Shown piece after piece: positions 1 through 7,597 of a stretch of 12,355 nucleotides of DNA. How positions within the stretch are numbered: position 1 is the first letter of the stretch; every line of letters begins with the position of its first letter. The position numbers and the translations under genes are program-made. This DNA comes from Flavobacteriaceae bacterium (GTDB lineage: Bacteria; Bacteroidota; Bacteroidia; Flavobacteriales; Flavobacteriaceae): NCBI GenBank assembly GCA_008081175.1, contig VMCW01000179.1, forward strand, positions 1 through 12,355, read 5' to 3'. The notes beneath the pieces are model-generated. The model ran no database searches. It had not been told where the DNA came from and saw only the letters and a program-made list of their open reading frames with translations.

Positions 1-183
1 TTATATGTTCAGCCCAAAAAGAGGTCAGCCCGTTCGATTCAAAAACGTTTTTCAAATAGGTACTAATGTTTATTGAATTCATGAATCATCATTTTAGCTA
101 AAGTAATTTATTCTTGTGGATTGCTCAACTCTACTTACAAAACAGTGCTTGATAACGCGCTTGTACGGTAAAATTAAGCAGAT

Positions 184-1650
184 TTATTTCTGTTCTAAAG
201 TCGCTGCGTGCTGTTCAATACTCTTCACTAATGCCTTAAAGTCTTCTTGATTACTTAAGGGATTCATTAGCACTGTTCTCAAGTACCTTTTCCCTTGGAT
301 TACACAAGAGGTAATATAAAAGGCACCAGAGTTGATTAATGCGTACCTCAGAGCAAGCTGTTGTTGATCATCAATAGTCTCTGGTTTGTATTGAAAGCAT
401 AAAATATTGGATTGAGGTGGGTAAGGGCAGAAAAAGTTTTTGTTTGACTTGAGATAGGTGTAGAGTTCTTTGGCTTGTTCAAAACTATTTTCAACAAAAT
501 CTACTATCCCTTTTTCTCCTTCTAGGGCAAAGCTCCAGAACAATTTTGTACCCAAAGCGGATTTAGTACACTCTACAGTGAAAGGCATGGAGTCCATGCC
601 TACAACCTCATTCTCGTGAAAAACATAGCTTCCTTTTTGCCGGAAACAGTTCCACATGTTTTTTTGTTCTTTAAAGAGCACCGCTGTACAAAGGGAAGGA
701 ACCTTCATCATTTTATGTGCATCCCATATGATTGAATCTGCTCGCTCTATTCCTTTGACTTTGTGTTTGTGTTTAGGAGAAAGTAATGCAACAGCACCAT
801 GTGCTCCGTCTACATGAAACCACAGTTTATTCTTTTCACAAAAATCAGCCATTTCATCTAATGGATCAAAAAGACCTGTAGAAGTCGCACAGGCATTGGC
901 AACTACAGCCATCACTCTTTTTTTTTCTTTTTTTATCTGCGAGTAGCTTTCTTCTAGAGCCGAGGTTATAATTACCTCGTTTTCATCTACAGGAACGGGA
1001 ACGAAGGATTTTTTTCCCATTCCCATTATTGATAATGCCCGGACAATGGAATAATGAGAGGTGCTGGGACCTAATACCACTAGATCGTCTGGACTCCCTT
1101 CTTCCCATGCTTCTGGAGCTGCAAAGGCTCGAGCAGCAGAAAGTGCCGTGAGATTCGCTACGGACCCCCCATGAGTTAAAATCCCACTTCCGTTTGGTTC
1201 TATTCTACTAAAATCTGTGAGATCATTTCCTTTAAACCAACCCAGTTGCTGCAACATCCAATTGATCATAAATCCTTCAAGTGTAGCTCCTGCCGGTCCC
1301 ATTTCATAAAGGGAACTGGGGTTATTTATCGTTCCGTGAATCCAGTCTGGAATTCCTGATAAATCATGAGGAACGGCCACCTGATGTCCCATATATCTTG
1401 GATTTTTAAGGTGGTTGGTATGCTCTAAATAAGTATTTACAAAATCTTTTATTTGATTGGTGTTTTGAAAACCTTTGTGAAAGAGTTCCTCTACTTTCAG
1501 CTGTTTCGCAATACTTTCTGGTGCTTTCTGATTCAAGACCTCGCTATCAACAGTAGTACTTTGTTTGATATACTGCTCTAGAGCTTCAGAAACTACTGCT
1601 TGAGTTACATCAAAAGGGAGATCTGTTTTTTGACTATTTTTTTGAGACAT
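184..1650 (-). CDS. PLP-dependent group II amino-acid decarboxylase
   Basis: This 488-residue protein is a pyridoxal-phosphate group II decarboxylase, the family of aromatic amino acid, diaminobutyrate and glutamate/aspartate decarboxylases; it should be cytosolic and release CO2 plus an amine from an amino acid. Visible landmarks are the phosphate-loop region GGSVANLTAL (161-170), WFHVDGAHGA (277-286) with H279 stacking on the cofactor and D281 contacting the pyridine nitrogen, and DAHKMMKVP (310-318) with K313 as the Schiff-base lysine. Length fits the family and no catalytic residue is missing. The ATG at 1650 lies inside the end of the upstream DUF983 gene (17-bp overlap), so translation is probably coupled. 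It is the last gene of the minus-strand run and has no clear link to uronate metabolism. The substrate cannot be read from the sequence. I saw no convincing terminator hairpin below position 184. Confidence 0.88.
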   Translation of the reverse strand: MSQKNSQKTDLPFDVTQAVVSEALEQYIKQSTTVDSEVLNQKAPESIAKQLKVEELFHKGFQNTNQIKDFVNTYLEHTNHLKNPRYMGHQVAVPHDLSGIPDWIHGTINNPSSLYEMGPAGATLEGFMINWMLQQLGWFKGNDLTDFSRIEPNGSGILTHGGSVANLTALSAARAFAAPEAWEEGSPDDLVVLGPSTSHYSIVRALSIMGMGKKSFVPVPVDENEVIITSALEESYSQIKKEKKRVMAVVANACATSTGLFDPLDEMADFCEKNKLWFHVDGAHGAVALLSPKHKHKVKGIERADSIIWDAHKMMKVPSLCTAVLFKEQKNMWNCFRQKGSYVFHENEVVGMDSMPFTVECTKSALGTKLFWSFALEGEKGIVDFVENSFEQAKELYTYLKSNKNFFCPYPPQSNILCFQYKPETIDDQQQLALRYALINSGAFYITSCVIQGKRYLRTVLMNPLSNQEDFKALVKSIEQHAATLEQK

Positions 1651-2047
1651 TAATCTTGCTTTTTTTACTCATAGCGGGATCGTATTTAAAGAAAAAACTT
1701 GCCCAAATCACTTTGGATAAAGCATTTATATAGGGCATCAGAAGGATTAAAGTTCCGCAAATAATGAAAAAATTTTGCAAGAGTTGATCTCCATATCCAA
1801 AAAGAAACAAAAGGAGATAAACAGCAATACTTATTCCTACTCCAATACCGTAAGATACATACATTGAGCCGTAGAAAAAACTGGGTTCTATTTTAAAATG
1901 TAAACCACAATTAGGACAATTTTCATTGACTTTGTTGAAGTTCTTTAAATGGTACGGATGTTTTTCTAAAAGAGAGCCTTCTCTGCATCTAGGGCATTTT
2001 AGAAGTGCTATTGATAATAGTTTTTTGATGGTTTTATTTTTTAACAA
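1634..2047 (-). CDS. DUF983 family zinc-ribbon membrane protein
   Basis: A 137-residue protein matching the DUF983 pattern common in Bacteroidota: two CxxC pairs (CPRC at 18-21 and CPNC at 44-47) likely bind zinc, followed by the conserved stretch EPSFFYGSMYVSYG (54-67) and two predicted membrane helices (about 63-84 and 92-110), then a basic tail. Function is unknown in the family. The only start that keeps the first CxxC pair is TTG at 2047-2045: the frame has a TGA at 2062-2060 just upstream and no ATG before Met62. With this start the length (137) and the N-terminal spacing to CPRC fit the family well. It sits 49 bp after dctM and overlaps the following decarboxylase by 17 bp. The gap to dctM is the largest in the minus run, so this pair may have its own transcript, although I could not assign a promoter. 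Confidence 0.85.
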   Translation of the reverse strand: MLKNKTIKKLLSIALLKCPRCREGSLLEKHPYHLKNFNKVNENCPNCGLHFKIEPSFFYGSMYVSYGIGVGISIAVYLLLFLFGYGDQLLQNFFIICGTLILLMPYINALSKVIWASFFFKYDPAMSKKSKINVSKK

Positions 2048-2096
2048 AAATAATTGAAATCATTTTGGTTTTATACTAAAATTTGAAAATTCAAAA

Positions 2097-3392
2097 TCAA
2101 AATCCAAAAACCTTGGGTAGGGCTAGAGTGAGTTCGGGTATGTAGGTTATCAGCAGCAAGGCAACTAGCATCGCAAGAAATAATGGCAACAGGGGCTTGA
2201 TTACTTTTTCAACACTGGTTTTTGCAATCCCGATGCCTACAAACAATACTGAACCTACTGGAGGCGTACACAAACCAATACATAAATTTAACACCATAAC
2301 GATACCGAATTGCACAGGATCTATTCCTAAAGACTGAACTACAGGGAGAAAGATAGGAGTAAAGATTAGCACAGCAGGTGTCATGTCCATAAAAATTCCA
2401 ACAATTAAAAGAATACAATTGATCAAAAGTAAGATCACCACTTTATTATCACTGAAACCTAGTATGAGATCACTTAAAATTTGTGGAATGTTTTCGTAAG
2501 ATAAAACCCAAGACATACTCATAGAAGCTGCAATAAGTAGAAGCACTACAGCACTCGTTTTGGCAGATTCCAACAGGATTGCATAGAGGTTATCTCTTTT
2601 AATTTCTCGATAAATCACGCCCAATAAAAAGCTATAAAGTACTGCTATTGCAGAAGCTTCAGTAGCAGTAAAAAAGCCAGCAACAATACCTCCTATAACC
2701 ACAATAAGTAAAAACAAACTAGGTATAGCATGAAGAAAACTAGTTACGATTTCTTTGAAGCTGCTTCTTCTGGAGGTGGGATAATTTTTTCGTTTTGCCC
2801 AAAAGGAAGCTACCAGCATCAGCAAGATACCGGTTAGTATTCCTGGTATATAACCGGCAAGAAACAAGGAAGCGATCGAAACTCCACCACTTGCCAATGA
2901 ATAAACGATGAGAACATTACTAGGGGGAATGACTAAACCCGTAGTAGAGGAGGTGATGTTTACAGCTGCACCGTACTCTTTGTCATACCCTTCTTTTTCC
3001 ATTTCTGGACCCAAAATGCTACCCATAGCCGAAGCGGAAGCCATAGCCGAACCTGCTATGGCACCCATAAGCATAGCAGATATGATATTGATGAGTGCCA
3101 ATCCTCCCGGAAACGTTCCTACGAGTGTTTTTGCAAAACGAATGAGTCTGTAGGCACTTCCCCCGTGTGTCATCAATTGACCAGAAAGTATGAAAAAAGG
3201 AATGGCCAGCAATGCAAAACTATCCAATCCTGTTCCCATCCGTTGGGCAATAGTCGTTAAAGCAGCGACAGTTGGTAGACTATACATTAGGGTCAAAAGA
3301 GAAGATAAAACAATACTCCATGCCACAGCAGTTCCTACTCCTACAAAGAAGAGAAAGCTTATTACTAATACGAGTATAGGTATACTGTCCAT
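2097..3392 (-). CDS. dctM: TRAP transporter large permease (DctM)
   Basis: A 431-residue polytopic inner-membrane protein, the usual length for the large (DctM) subunit of a tripartite ATP-independent periplasmic transporter. It forms the sodium-coupled transport channel with the small subunit encoded just upstream. Family landmarks are SGQLMTHGG (70-78), the small-residue stretch AIAGSAMASASAMGSI (111-126), ITSSTTGLVIPPSN (146-159) and CIGLCTPPVGSVLFVG (371-386); hydrophobic segments run throughout, consistent with 11-13 helices. The ATG at 3392 lies 4 bp after the dctQ stop, so the two are co-translated. Because the neighbouring genes degrade glucuronate, the cargo is most likely a hexuronate. 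That assignment is by context and not from residues in this subunit. A 49-bp AT-rich gap follows the stop codon. Confidence 0.95.
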   Translation of the reverse strand: MDSIPILVLVISFLFFVGVGTAVAWSIVLSSLLTLMYSLPTVAALTTIAQRMGTGLDSFALLAIPFFILSGQLMTHGGSAYRLIRFAKTLVGTFPGGLALINIISAMLMGAIAGSAMASASAMGSILGPEMEKEGYDKEYGAAVNITSSTTGLVIPPSNVLIVYSLASGGVSIASLFLAGYIPGILTGILLMLVASFWAKRKNYPTSRRSSFKEIVTSFLHAIPSLFLLIVVIGGIVAGFFTATEASAIAVLYSFLLGVIYREIKRDNLYAILLESAKTSAVVLLLIAASMSMSWVLSYENIPQILSDLILGFSDNKVVILLLINCILLIVGIFMDMTPAVLIFTPIFLPVVQSLGIDPVQFGIVMVLNLCIGLCTPPVGSVLFVGIGIAKTSVEKVIKPLLPLFLAMLVALLLITYIPELTLALPKVFGF

Positions 3393-3396
3393 TCTG

Positions 3397-3855
3397 TCAA
3401 TCTGGGTTTGGTACTGTTTTGTAAAAAAGAAGGAGTAAACCGCTTAGCGGTAACACGGCGTATACTACAGCTAAGGGAAGTTGTAAAGACGGAGAAAATT
3501 GTTCCAGTTTAAAAGTTATATATACTAGACGCCCTCCCCCTAGAATCAGACCAAAAAAGGCAAAACCCAAGACTAAAAAACGGACCATTTGTCTGGCAGT
3601 CTTTTGTTGAAAAGTGTTTCCTTTTTTGACAAAAAAATCAATAGCAACATGTTCCTGTTTTCCCGCGACATAAGACGCCCCTAAAATGCCCAACCAAATC
3701 ATAAGATATCGAGCAAGTTCATCTGTAAATGCACTGGGGCTTGAGGTGAAAAAACGAGTAAACACTTGCCAAAGTACATTGAGTACCATAACAGATAAAA
3801 GAGCAACTAAAAGGATTTCTACAGCTCGGTCAATTTTTTTTCTAATCTGCTTCAT
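3397..3855 (-). CDS. dctQ: TRAP transporter small permease (DctQ)
   Basis: A 152-residue integral membrane protein with four hydrophobic segments (about 11-33, 47-65, 91-107 and 125-145), the standard DctQ topology. The diagnostic motif is TDELARYLMIWLGILGAS (44-61), followed by a short loop with EHVAIDFF (68-75), which is characteristic of small TRAP subunits. It partners DctM and receives substrate from the binding protein. The start at 3855 (MKQIRKKIDRAVEILL) gives a basic cytoplasmic N-terminus right before helix 1. The gene overlaps the end of dctP by 14 bp and is followed 4 bp later by dctM, so all three transporter subunits are tightly coupled. No fusion of Q and M domains is present. 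Confidence 0.93.
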   Translation of the reverse strand: MKQIRKKIDRAVEILLVALLSVMVLNVLWQVFTRFFTSSPSAFTDELARYLMIWLGILGASYVAGKQEHVAIDFFVKKGNTFQQKTARQMVRFLVLGFAFFGLILGGGRLVYITFKLEQFSPSLQLPLAVVYAVLPLSGLLLLFYKTVPNPD

Positions 3856-4831
3856 TTTTTATCTGCTGAATGAGTGCTGCCAATTCTGGATCTTTTTTAA
3901 AATCTTCGTACATCCTTTGGGTAGCTAGTTGAAATGTATTTTTCTTCGGATAAGAAACTTCTACCCCAGCTTCAATAACTGCTTGAAGAGCTTCTTTCTC
4001 CGATTGAATCCATAAGTCCCTTTGGTAGGGAACAGACTGATCTATGGCCTCTTGAAGCCACTTTTGTTCTTGAGCATTGAGACGATCCCAAAGATGGGTA
4101 CTTACTAGAAGTACATCGGGGATCATAGTATGTTCATCAATACTGTAATATTTGCATATTTCGTAATGTCTCGAAAGATAAAAACTCGGTGGATTGTTCT
4201 CAGCTCCATCCACAACCCCTTGTTGTAATGCAGTGTACAATTCTCCCCAAGAAATAGGGGTAGGAGCCGCACCCAATTGTTTGATCATGTCGAAAGCTGA
4301 AACACTCTCTTGAACACGTATTTTCATTCCCGATAGATCATCAGGCTGCATTATTGGTCGTTCTTTTGTGTAAAAACTTCGGCTACCTGAGTCGTAAAAT
4401 GCTAAACCCTTTAACCAAAAATCCTCTCCTTCACTAAGTAATTCTTTACCTATGGGACCATCCAATACTTTGAATAAATGCTCTTTATCTTCAAATAAGA
4501 AAGGCAATCCAAAGAGTTTGAGTTTTGGTGCAAAATTTTCTAAAACTGCTCCTGAAACTTTTGTCATGTCCAAACTTCCTATTTGAAGTAATTCAAGACA
4601 TTCTCGCTCACTGCCCAATTGTTGGTTGGGGTATATTTGAAGCTTGAGTGCTCCTTTGGAAAGGAGTTCCAAATGTTTGCTAGCTTGTTCCATGGCCAGG
4701 TGTACGGAATGTGTGTTGTCTAGTCCGTGACCCAATCGAATAATTCGTGTAGAGGTTTTTTGGGTGCAACCAACGGTAAACCCTGTCAAAATGAATATTA
4801 AAAAAAAAGAAAGGTTTAAAATGATTTTCAT
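3842..4831 (-). CDS. dctP: TRAP solute-binding protein (DctP), probably a lipoprotein and hexuronate-specific
   Basis: A 329-residue periplasmic binding protein of the DctP family. Conserved features include QQLGSERECLE (70-80), the substrate-binding region GMKIRVQES (168-176), where the family arginine (R172) pairs with the substrate carboxylate, and PISWGELYTALQQGVVDGAE (192-211). The QLGSERE and WGELYTALQQGVVDGAENNP patterns are typical of sugar-acid binders. The N-terminus is a hydrophobic signal peptide ending in FTVGC (18-22), a plausible lipobox with C22 as the lipidated cysteine, so the protein may be anchored and not freely diffusing. The ATG at 4831 overlaps the uxaC stop in an ATGA arrangement (4 bp), indicating translational coupling of isomerase and transporter. 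Glucuronate as ligand is inferred from context; galacturonate is an alternative because UxaC accepts both. Confidence 0.92.
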   Translation of the reverse strand: MKIILNLSFFLIFILTGFTVGCTQKTSTRIIRLGHGLDNTHSVHLAMEQASKHLELLSKGALKLQIYPNQQLGSERECLELLQIGSLDMTKVSGAVLENFAPKLKLFGLPFLFEDKEHLFKVLDGPIGKELLSEGEDFWLKGLAFYDSGSRSFYTKERPIMQPDDLSGMKIRVQESVSAFDMIKQLGAAPTPISWGELYTALQQGVVDGAENNPPSFYLSRHYEICKYYSIDEHTMIPDVLLVSTHLWDRLNAQEQKWLQEAIDQSVPYQRDLWIQSEKEALQAVIEAGVEVSYPKKNTFQLATQRMYEDFKKDPELAALIQQIKNEAD

Positions 4832-6252
4832 TTAGGGAGTTCAAAATAGTTTTTGGCATTTCCATAGCTGATGTCTGAAATGATTTTTCCTATCCAGGGT
4901 AGGTCTTTTGGAAGCAGTCCTTTTTCGATATCATTTCCAAAAAGGTTGCACAGTAGTCTTCTAAAATATTCATGCCTTGGGAAGGATAGAAAACTTCTTG
5001 AATCGGTAAGCATACCAATGAAGCAACTGAGAATACCCATATTTGAAAGTGTATTAATCTGTTTCGTCATACCTTCTAGCTGATCTGAAAACCACCAACC
5101 TGATCCCCATTGCACTTTCCCTTTAATACTACCATCATTAAAATTACCAATCATGGTAGCCATGATTTCGTTGTCTGCAGGATTGAGGTTGTAGAGAACG
5201 GTTTTTGTCAATTGATCGGTAGTGTCTAAAGCATCTAAGAATTTGGAAAGCGAACGTGCTGTAGGATACTGCCCAATGGAATCCCATCCTGTATCAGCCC
5301 CTAGGTTTTTAAACATCCTGCTGTTGTTATTTCTCATAGCACCAAAATGGAACTGCTGCACCCATCCTAATTTGTGATATTTTTTACTTAAAAAGAGTAA
5401 TAAAGCTGTTTGGAAACCTTCGCTATCCGTTTTAGAAATTTCTTCGTTTTTTCTTCTTCTTTTGGTAAAAATGAATTCAATCTCTTTGGGCGATAAAATT
5501 GTGTAAGGAAGGTATTCTAGACCATGGTCAGAAATACGACATCCCTTTTGATGAAAGAAATCCATGCGTTGTTCCAGCGCAATGCAGAGTTGTTCAAAGC
5601 TTTGGATTTCTGTCCCACAAACCCGCTCTAAGTCATCTAGATAGTCGTTAAATCCATCGGATTGAATTAACAAACAGCGATCTGGTCGAAAGGAGGGAGC
5701 CATATGTATAGGGTGCCCAGAAGCTGAATGTATACTGTGATATTCTAAAGAGTCTATAGGGTCATCAGTTGTCCCTATATATTCCACTTGCATCTTTTGA
5801 AGTAATTTCTGAGTGCTGAATTCGGTTGAAGTAGCCCTTGCATTTGTTTGCTGAAAAATTGCGTCAGCTGTATCTTTAGAAAGCAGCTCTGAAATAGAAA
5901 AATAGCGTTTCAATTCCAGTTGAGTCCAATGATACAATGGATTGCGCATCATTAAAGGTAGTGCTGAAGCGAATTGTACAAATTTCTCTTTTGGACTTGC
6001 TGTTCCTGTAAGGTATTTTTCTTCTACTCCTAGCGTTCGCATAGCCCTCCATTTATAATGATCTCCGTCTATCCAAAGTGCAGTAATTGAGTCAAAAATG
6101 GTATTTTCAGCAATGTCCTTTGGTGAAAGATGACAGTGATAATCAATAATTGGCAAGTCTTTGACATAATCGTGATACAGTGCCTTTGCACTCGTTGACT
6201 CCAAGAGAAAATCGTCGTGAATAAAAGGTGGTATTGGGTTTTGTTTATCCAT
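4828..6252 (-). CDS. uxaC: Uronate isomerase (glucuronate/galacturonate isomerase)
   Basis: A 474-residue cytosolic enzyme, close to the usual UxaC length, which converts D-glucuronate to D-fructuronate (and D-galacturonate to D-tagaturonate). It belongs to the amidohydrolase superfamily. The N-terminal metal site HCHLSP (39-44, H39 and H41) follows IIDY, and further family signatures are WRAMRTLG (68-75), TTDDPIDSLEYH (161-172), FHFGAMRNNN (301-310), WGSGWWFSD (382-390) and the C-terminal GMLTDSRSFLSFPRHEYFRR (413-432). The ATG at 6252 follows the oxidoreductase stop by 18 bp, and the stop overlaps the dctP start by 4 bp. With mannonate oxidoreductase and mannonate dehydratase encoded divergently and no tagaturonate/altronate genes in view, glucuronate is the likely physiological substrate. 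Confidence 0.97.
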   Translation of the reverse strand: MDKQNPIPPFIHDDFLLESTSAKALYHDYVKDLPIIDYHCHLSPKDIAENTIFDSITALWIDGDHYKWRAMRTLGVEEKYLTGTASPKEKFVQFASALPLMMRNPLYHWTQLELKRYFSISELLSKDTADAIFQQTNARATSTEFSTQKLLQKMQVEYIGTTDDPIDSLEYHSIHSASGHPIHMAPSFRPDRCLLIQSDGFNDYLDDLERVCGTEIQSFEQLCIALEQRMDFFHQKGCRISDHGLEYLPYTILSPKEIEFIFTKRRRKNEEISKTDSEGFQTALLLFLSKKYHKLGWVQQFHFGAMRNNNSRMFKNLGADTGWDSIGQYPTARSLSKFLDALDTTDQLTKTVLYNLNPADNEIMATMIGNFNDGSIKGKVQWGSGWWFSDQLEGMTKQINTLSNMGILSCFIGMLTDSRSFLSFPRHEYFRRLLCNLFGNDIEKGLLPKDLPWIGKIISDISYGNAKNYFELPK

Positions 6253-6270
6253 TTAAGGAAATAGGTTTCT

Positions 6271-7596
6271 TTAAATTTTTGGTTCCCAGCCCGGTGCATA
6301 TTCTCTGCTCCAGTTTTGCATTACTGCATTGTTGTTTAGCACTTTAGCTGTTGTGGTGTCTATTTGTAACGTTTCTCCAGCATCTTGTGCCATGTTTGCA
6401 AGGTGACAAAGCATTGTGGAAATACTTGCATCTTTGATTTCAGCTGTTAGTGGTTTCTCTTTTCGGATGGCGTCAAACAGGTTTCCAACATGATTTACAT
6501 CCAGTCCACCTTGTCCTTGGGTATCTGTTGTTTTACTCGCGACTCCCTCTAACTCTGAAAAAAGCAAATTTCCACCCAAATCATAACGCTTGTAAAAGTT
6601 ACGGTCCAATTGAATACTCCCTTTGCTTCCATATATTGTTACCCCTCTTCCTGGTTGATTGGGTTGGATCAAACCTCTACTGTGCCCTGTCCAGGTAATA
6701 AATTTTCCATTGGGAAAGGAAAAAGTAACTTGTTGGTTGTCTACAAACTCCCAATCGTCTTGATAAGTGTATTTTCCTCCAAAGGATGTTACTTTCTCTG
6801 GTAAGTCCACTCCCAATGCCCATCTACAAATATCGATTTCGTGCGTACCGTTGTTGTGAACTTCCCCAGTTCCCCAATTCCTAAACCAATGCCAATTGTA
6901 TGGATGAATATTGTCTTTATATGCTGTACGCGGTGCGGGTCCTTGCCACAATTCCCAGTTTAAATGTTCAGGAATAGGAATTTCTTTACCTATACCAATT
7001 GAACCGCGGTTGTTAGAATAGTAAGCTTCTCCTTTGTAGACTTCTCCTATAATGCCTTGGCGAATGTCTTGTATTGCTTTAATACTTGTCACAGCAGATC
7101 GTTGTTGGTTGCCCATCTGCACTTTTAGTCCGTATTTTTTTTGTGCCGCAACTAATAATTCAACTTCACGGGGGTTGTGGCTACAGGGTTTTTCAACATA
7201 AACATGTTTACCTGCTTGCATAGCCAAAATACTCATTGGAGTATGCCAGTGTTCTGGTGAGGCAATAAATACGGCATCGATGTCTTTGTTTTCTACCAGT
7301 TTTCTAAAATCTTTTTCTATTTTGGGGATGTAGCCAATATTTTTTTGACACCAACTGTTATGCTCTTCAAGTATGTGATCGTCGACATCACAGCTGTAAG
7401 TGATTCGAGCATTTTCCTGAAGATTAATAGCGGCAGCATGAGCTTTTCCTCTGCTGCGAACACCTGCTATTGCGCAATGTATGCGATCATTGGCGCCCAA
7501 AATATTTTTACCAATCAGTATATTAGAACCTAAAGTTGCTGTTGCTACAGTACCTAAAGAGGTTTTTTTGATGAAGTTTCTTCTGGTCGTATCCAT
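6271..7596 (-). CDS. Tat-type exported Gfo/Idh/MocA family oxidoreductase
   Basis: A 441-residue Gfo/Idh/MocA protein. The N-terminus TTRRNFIKKTS (3-13) is a near-consensus twin-arginine motif followed by a mildly hydrophobic stretch (14-29), so folded export with its nucleotide bound is expected, as known for Zymomonas glucose-fructose oxidoreductase. The Rossmann glycine loop reads CAIAGVRSRGKAH (41-53), diverged from GxGxxG but typical in outline. YVEKPCSHNP (133-142) carries the family EKP motif with the catalytic lysine K136, and HNNGTHEIDICRWALG (247-262) supplies the conserved His/Asp of the substrate domain. The gene starts 1 bp after the DUF1080 gene and ends 18 bp before uxaC. The substrate is not identifiable; given the neighbours, oxidation or reduction at C3 of a glycoside or sugar acid is the leading guess. 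I do not see GH109 signatures. Confidence 0.9.
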   Translation of the reverse strand: MDTTRRNFIKKTSLGTVATATLGSNILIGKNILGANDRIHCAIAGVRSRGKAHAAAINLQENARITYSCDVDDHILEEHNSWCQKNIGYIPKIEKDFRKLVENKDIDAVFIASPEHWHTPMSILAMQAGKHVYVEKPCSHNPREVELLVAAQKKYGLKVQMGNQQRSAVTSIKAIQDIRQGIIGEVYKGEAYYSNNRGSIGIGKEIPIPEHLNWELWQGPAPRTAYKDNIHPYNWHWFRNWGTGEVHNNGTHEIDICRWALGVDLPEKVTSFGGKYTYQDDWEFVDNQQVTFSFPNGKFITWTGHSRGLIQPNQPGRGVTIYGSKGSIQLDRNFYKRYDLGGNLLFSELEGVASKTTDTQGQGGLDVNHVGNLFDAIRKEKPLTAEIKDASISTMLCHLANMAQDAGETLQIDTTTAKVLNNNAVMQNWSREYAPGWEPKI

Positions 7597-7597
7597 A

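Noticed and set aside
2..76. Possible 3' end of a plus-strand gene at the left edge (frame ending at TGA 74-76; the other two frames stop at 57-59 and 64-66)
   Set aside because: All three plus frames are open for under 25 codons from the window edge, so openness is not informative, and none of the short peptides matches a family I recognise.
77..86. Perfect 10-bp palindrome ATTCATGAAT
   Set aside because: It is short and AT-rich, does not extend outward, is not followed by a T-run, and sits in a stretch with no assigned gene start.
2045..2052. Exact TAnnTTTG match (TATTTTTG) on the minus strand before the DUF983 gene
   Set aside because: It overlaps the TTG start codon itself, so a transcript from it would lack the start, and no TTTG lies at the right distance upstream.
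2082..2095. Hairpin TTTGAA-AA-TTCAAA between dctM and the DUF983 gene, followed by four T on the minus strand
   Set aside because: The stem is six mostly A-T pairs with a two-base loop, too weak to call a terminator in such AT-rich DNA.
2908..3153. Plus-strand open frame of 81 codons inside dctM
   Set aside because: It is antisense to a clear membrane-protein gene, and its composition mirrors the hydrophobic codons of dctM with no recognisable domain.
4800..4809. A-rich run near the dctP start that might suggest a frameshift
   Set aside because: The reading frame through it encodes an intact signal peptide and the downstream protein is full length.
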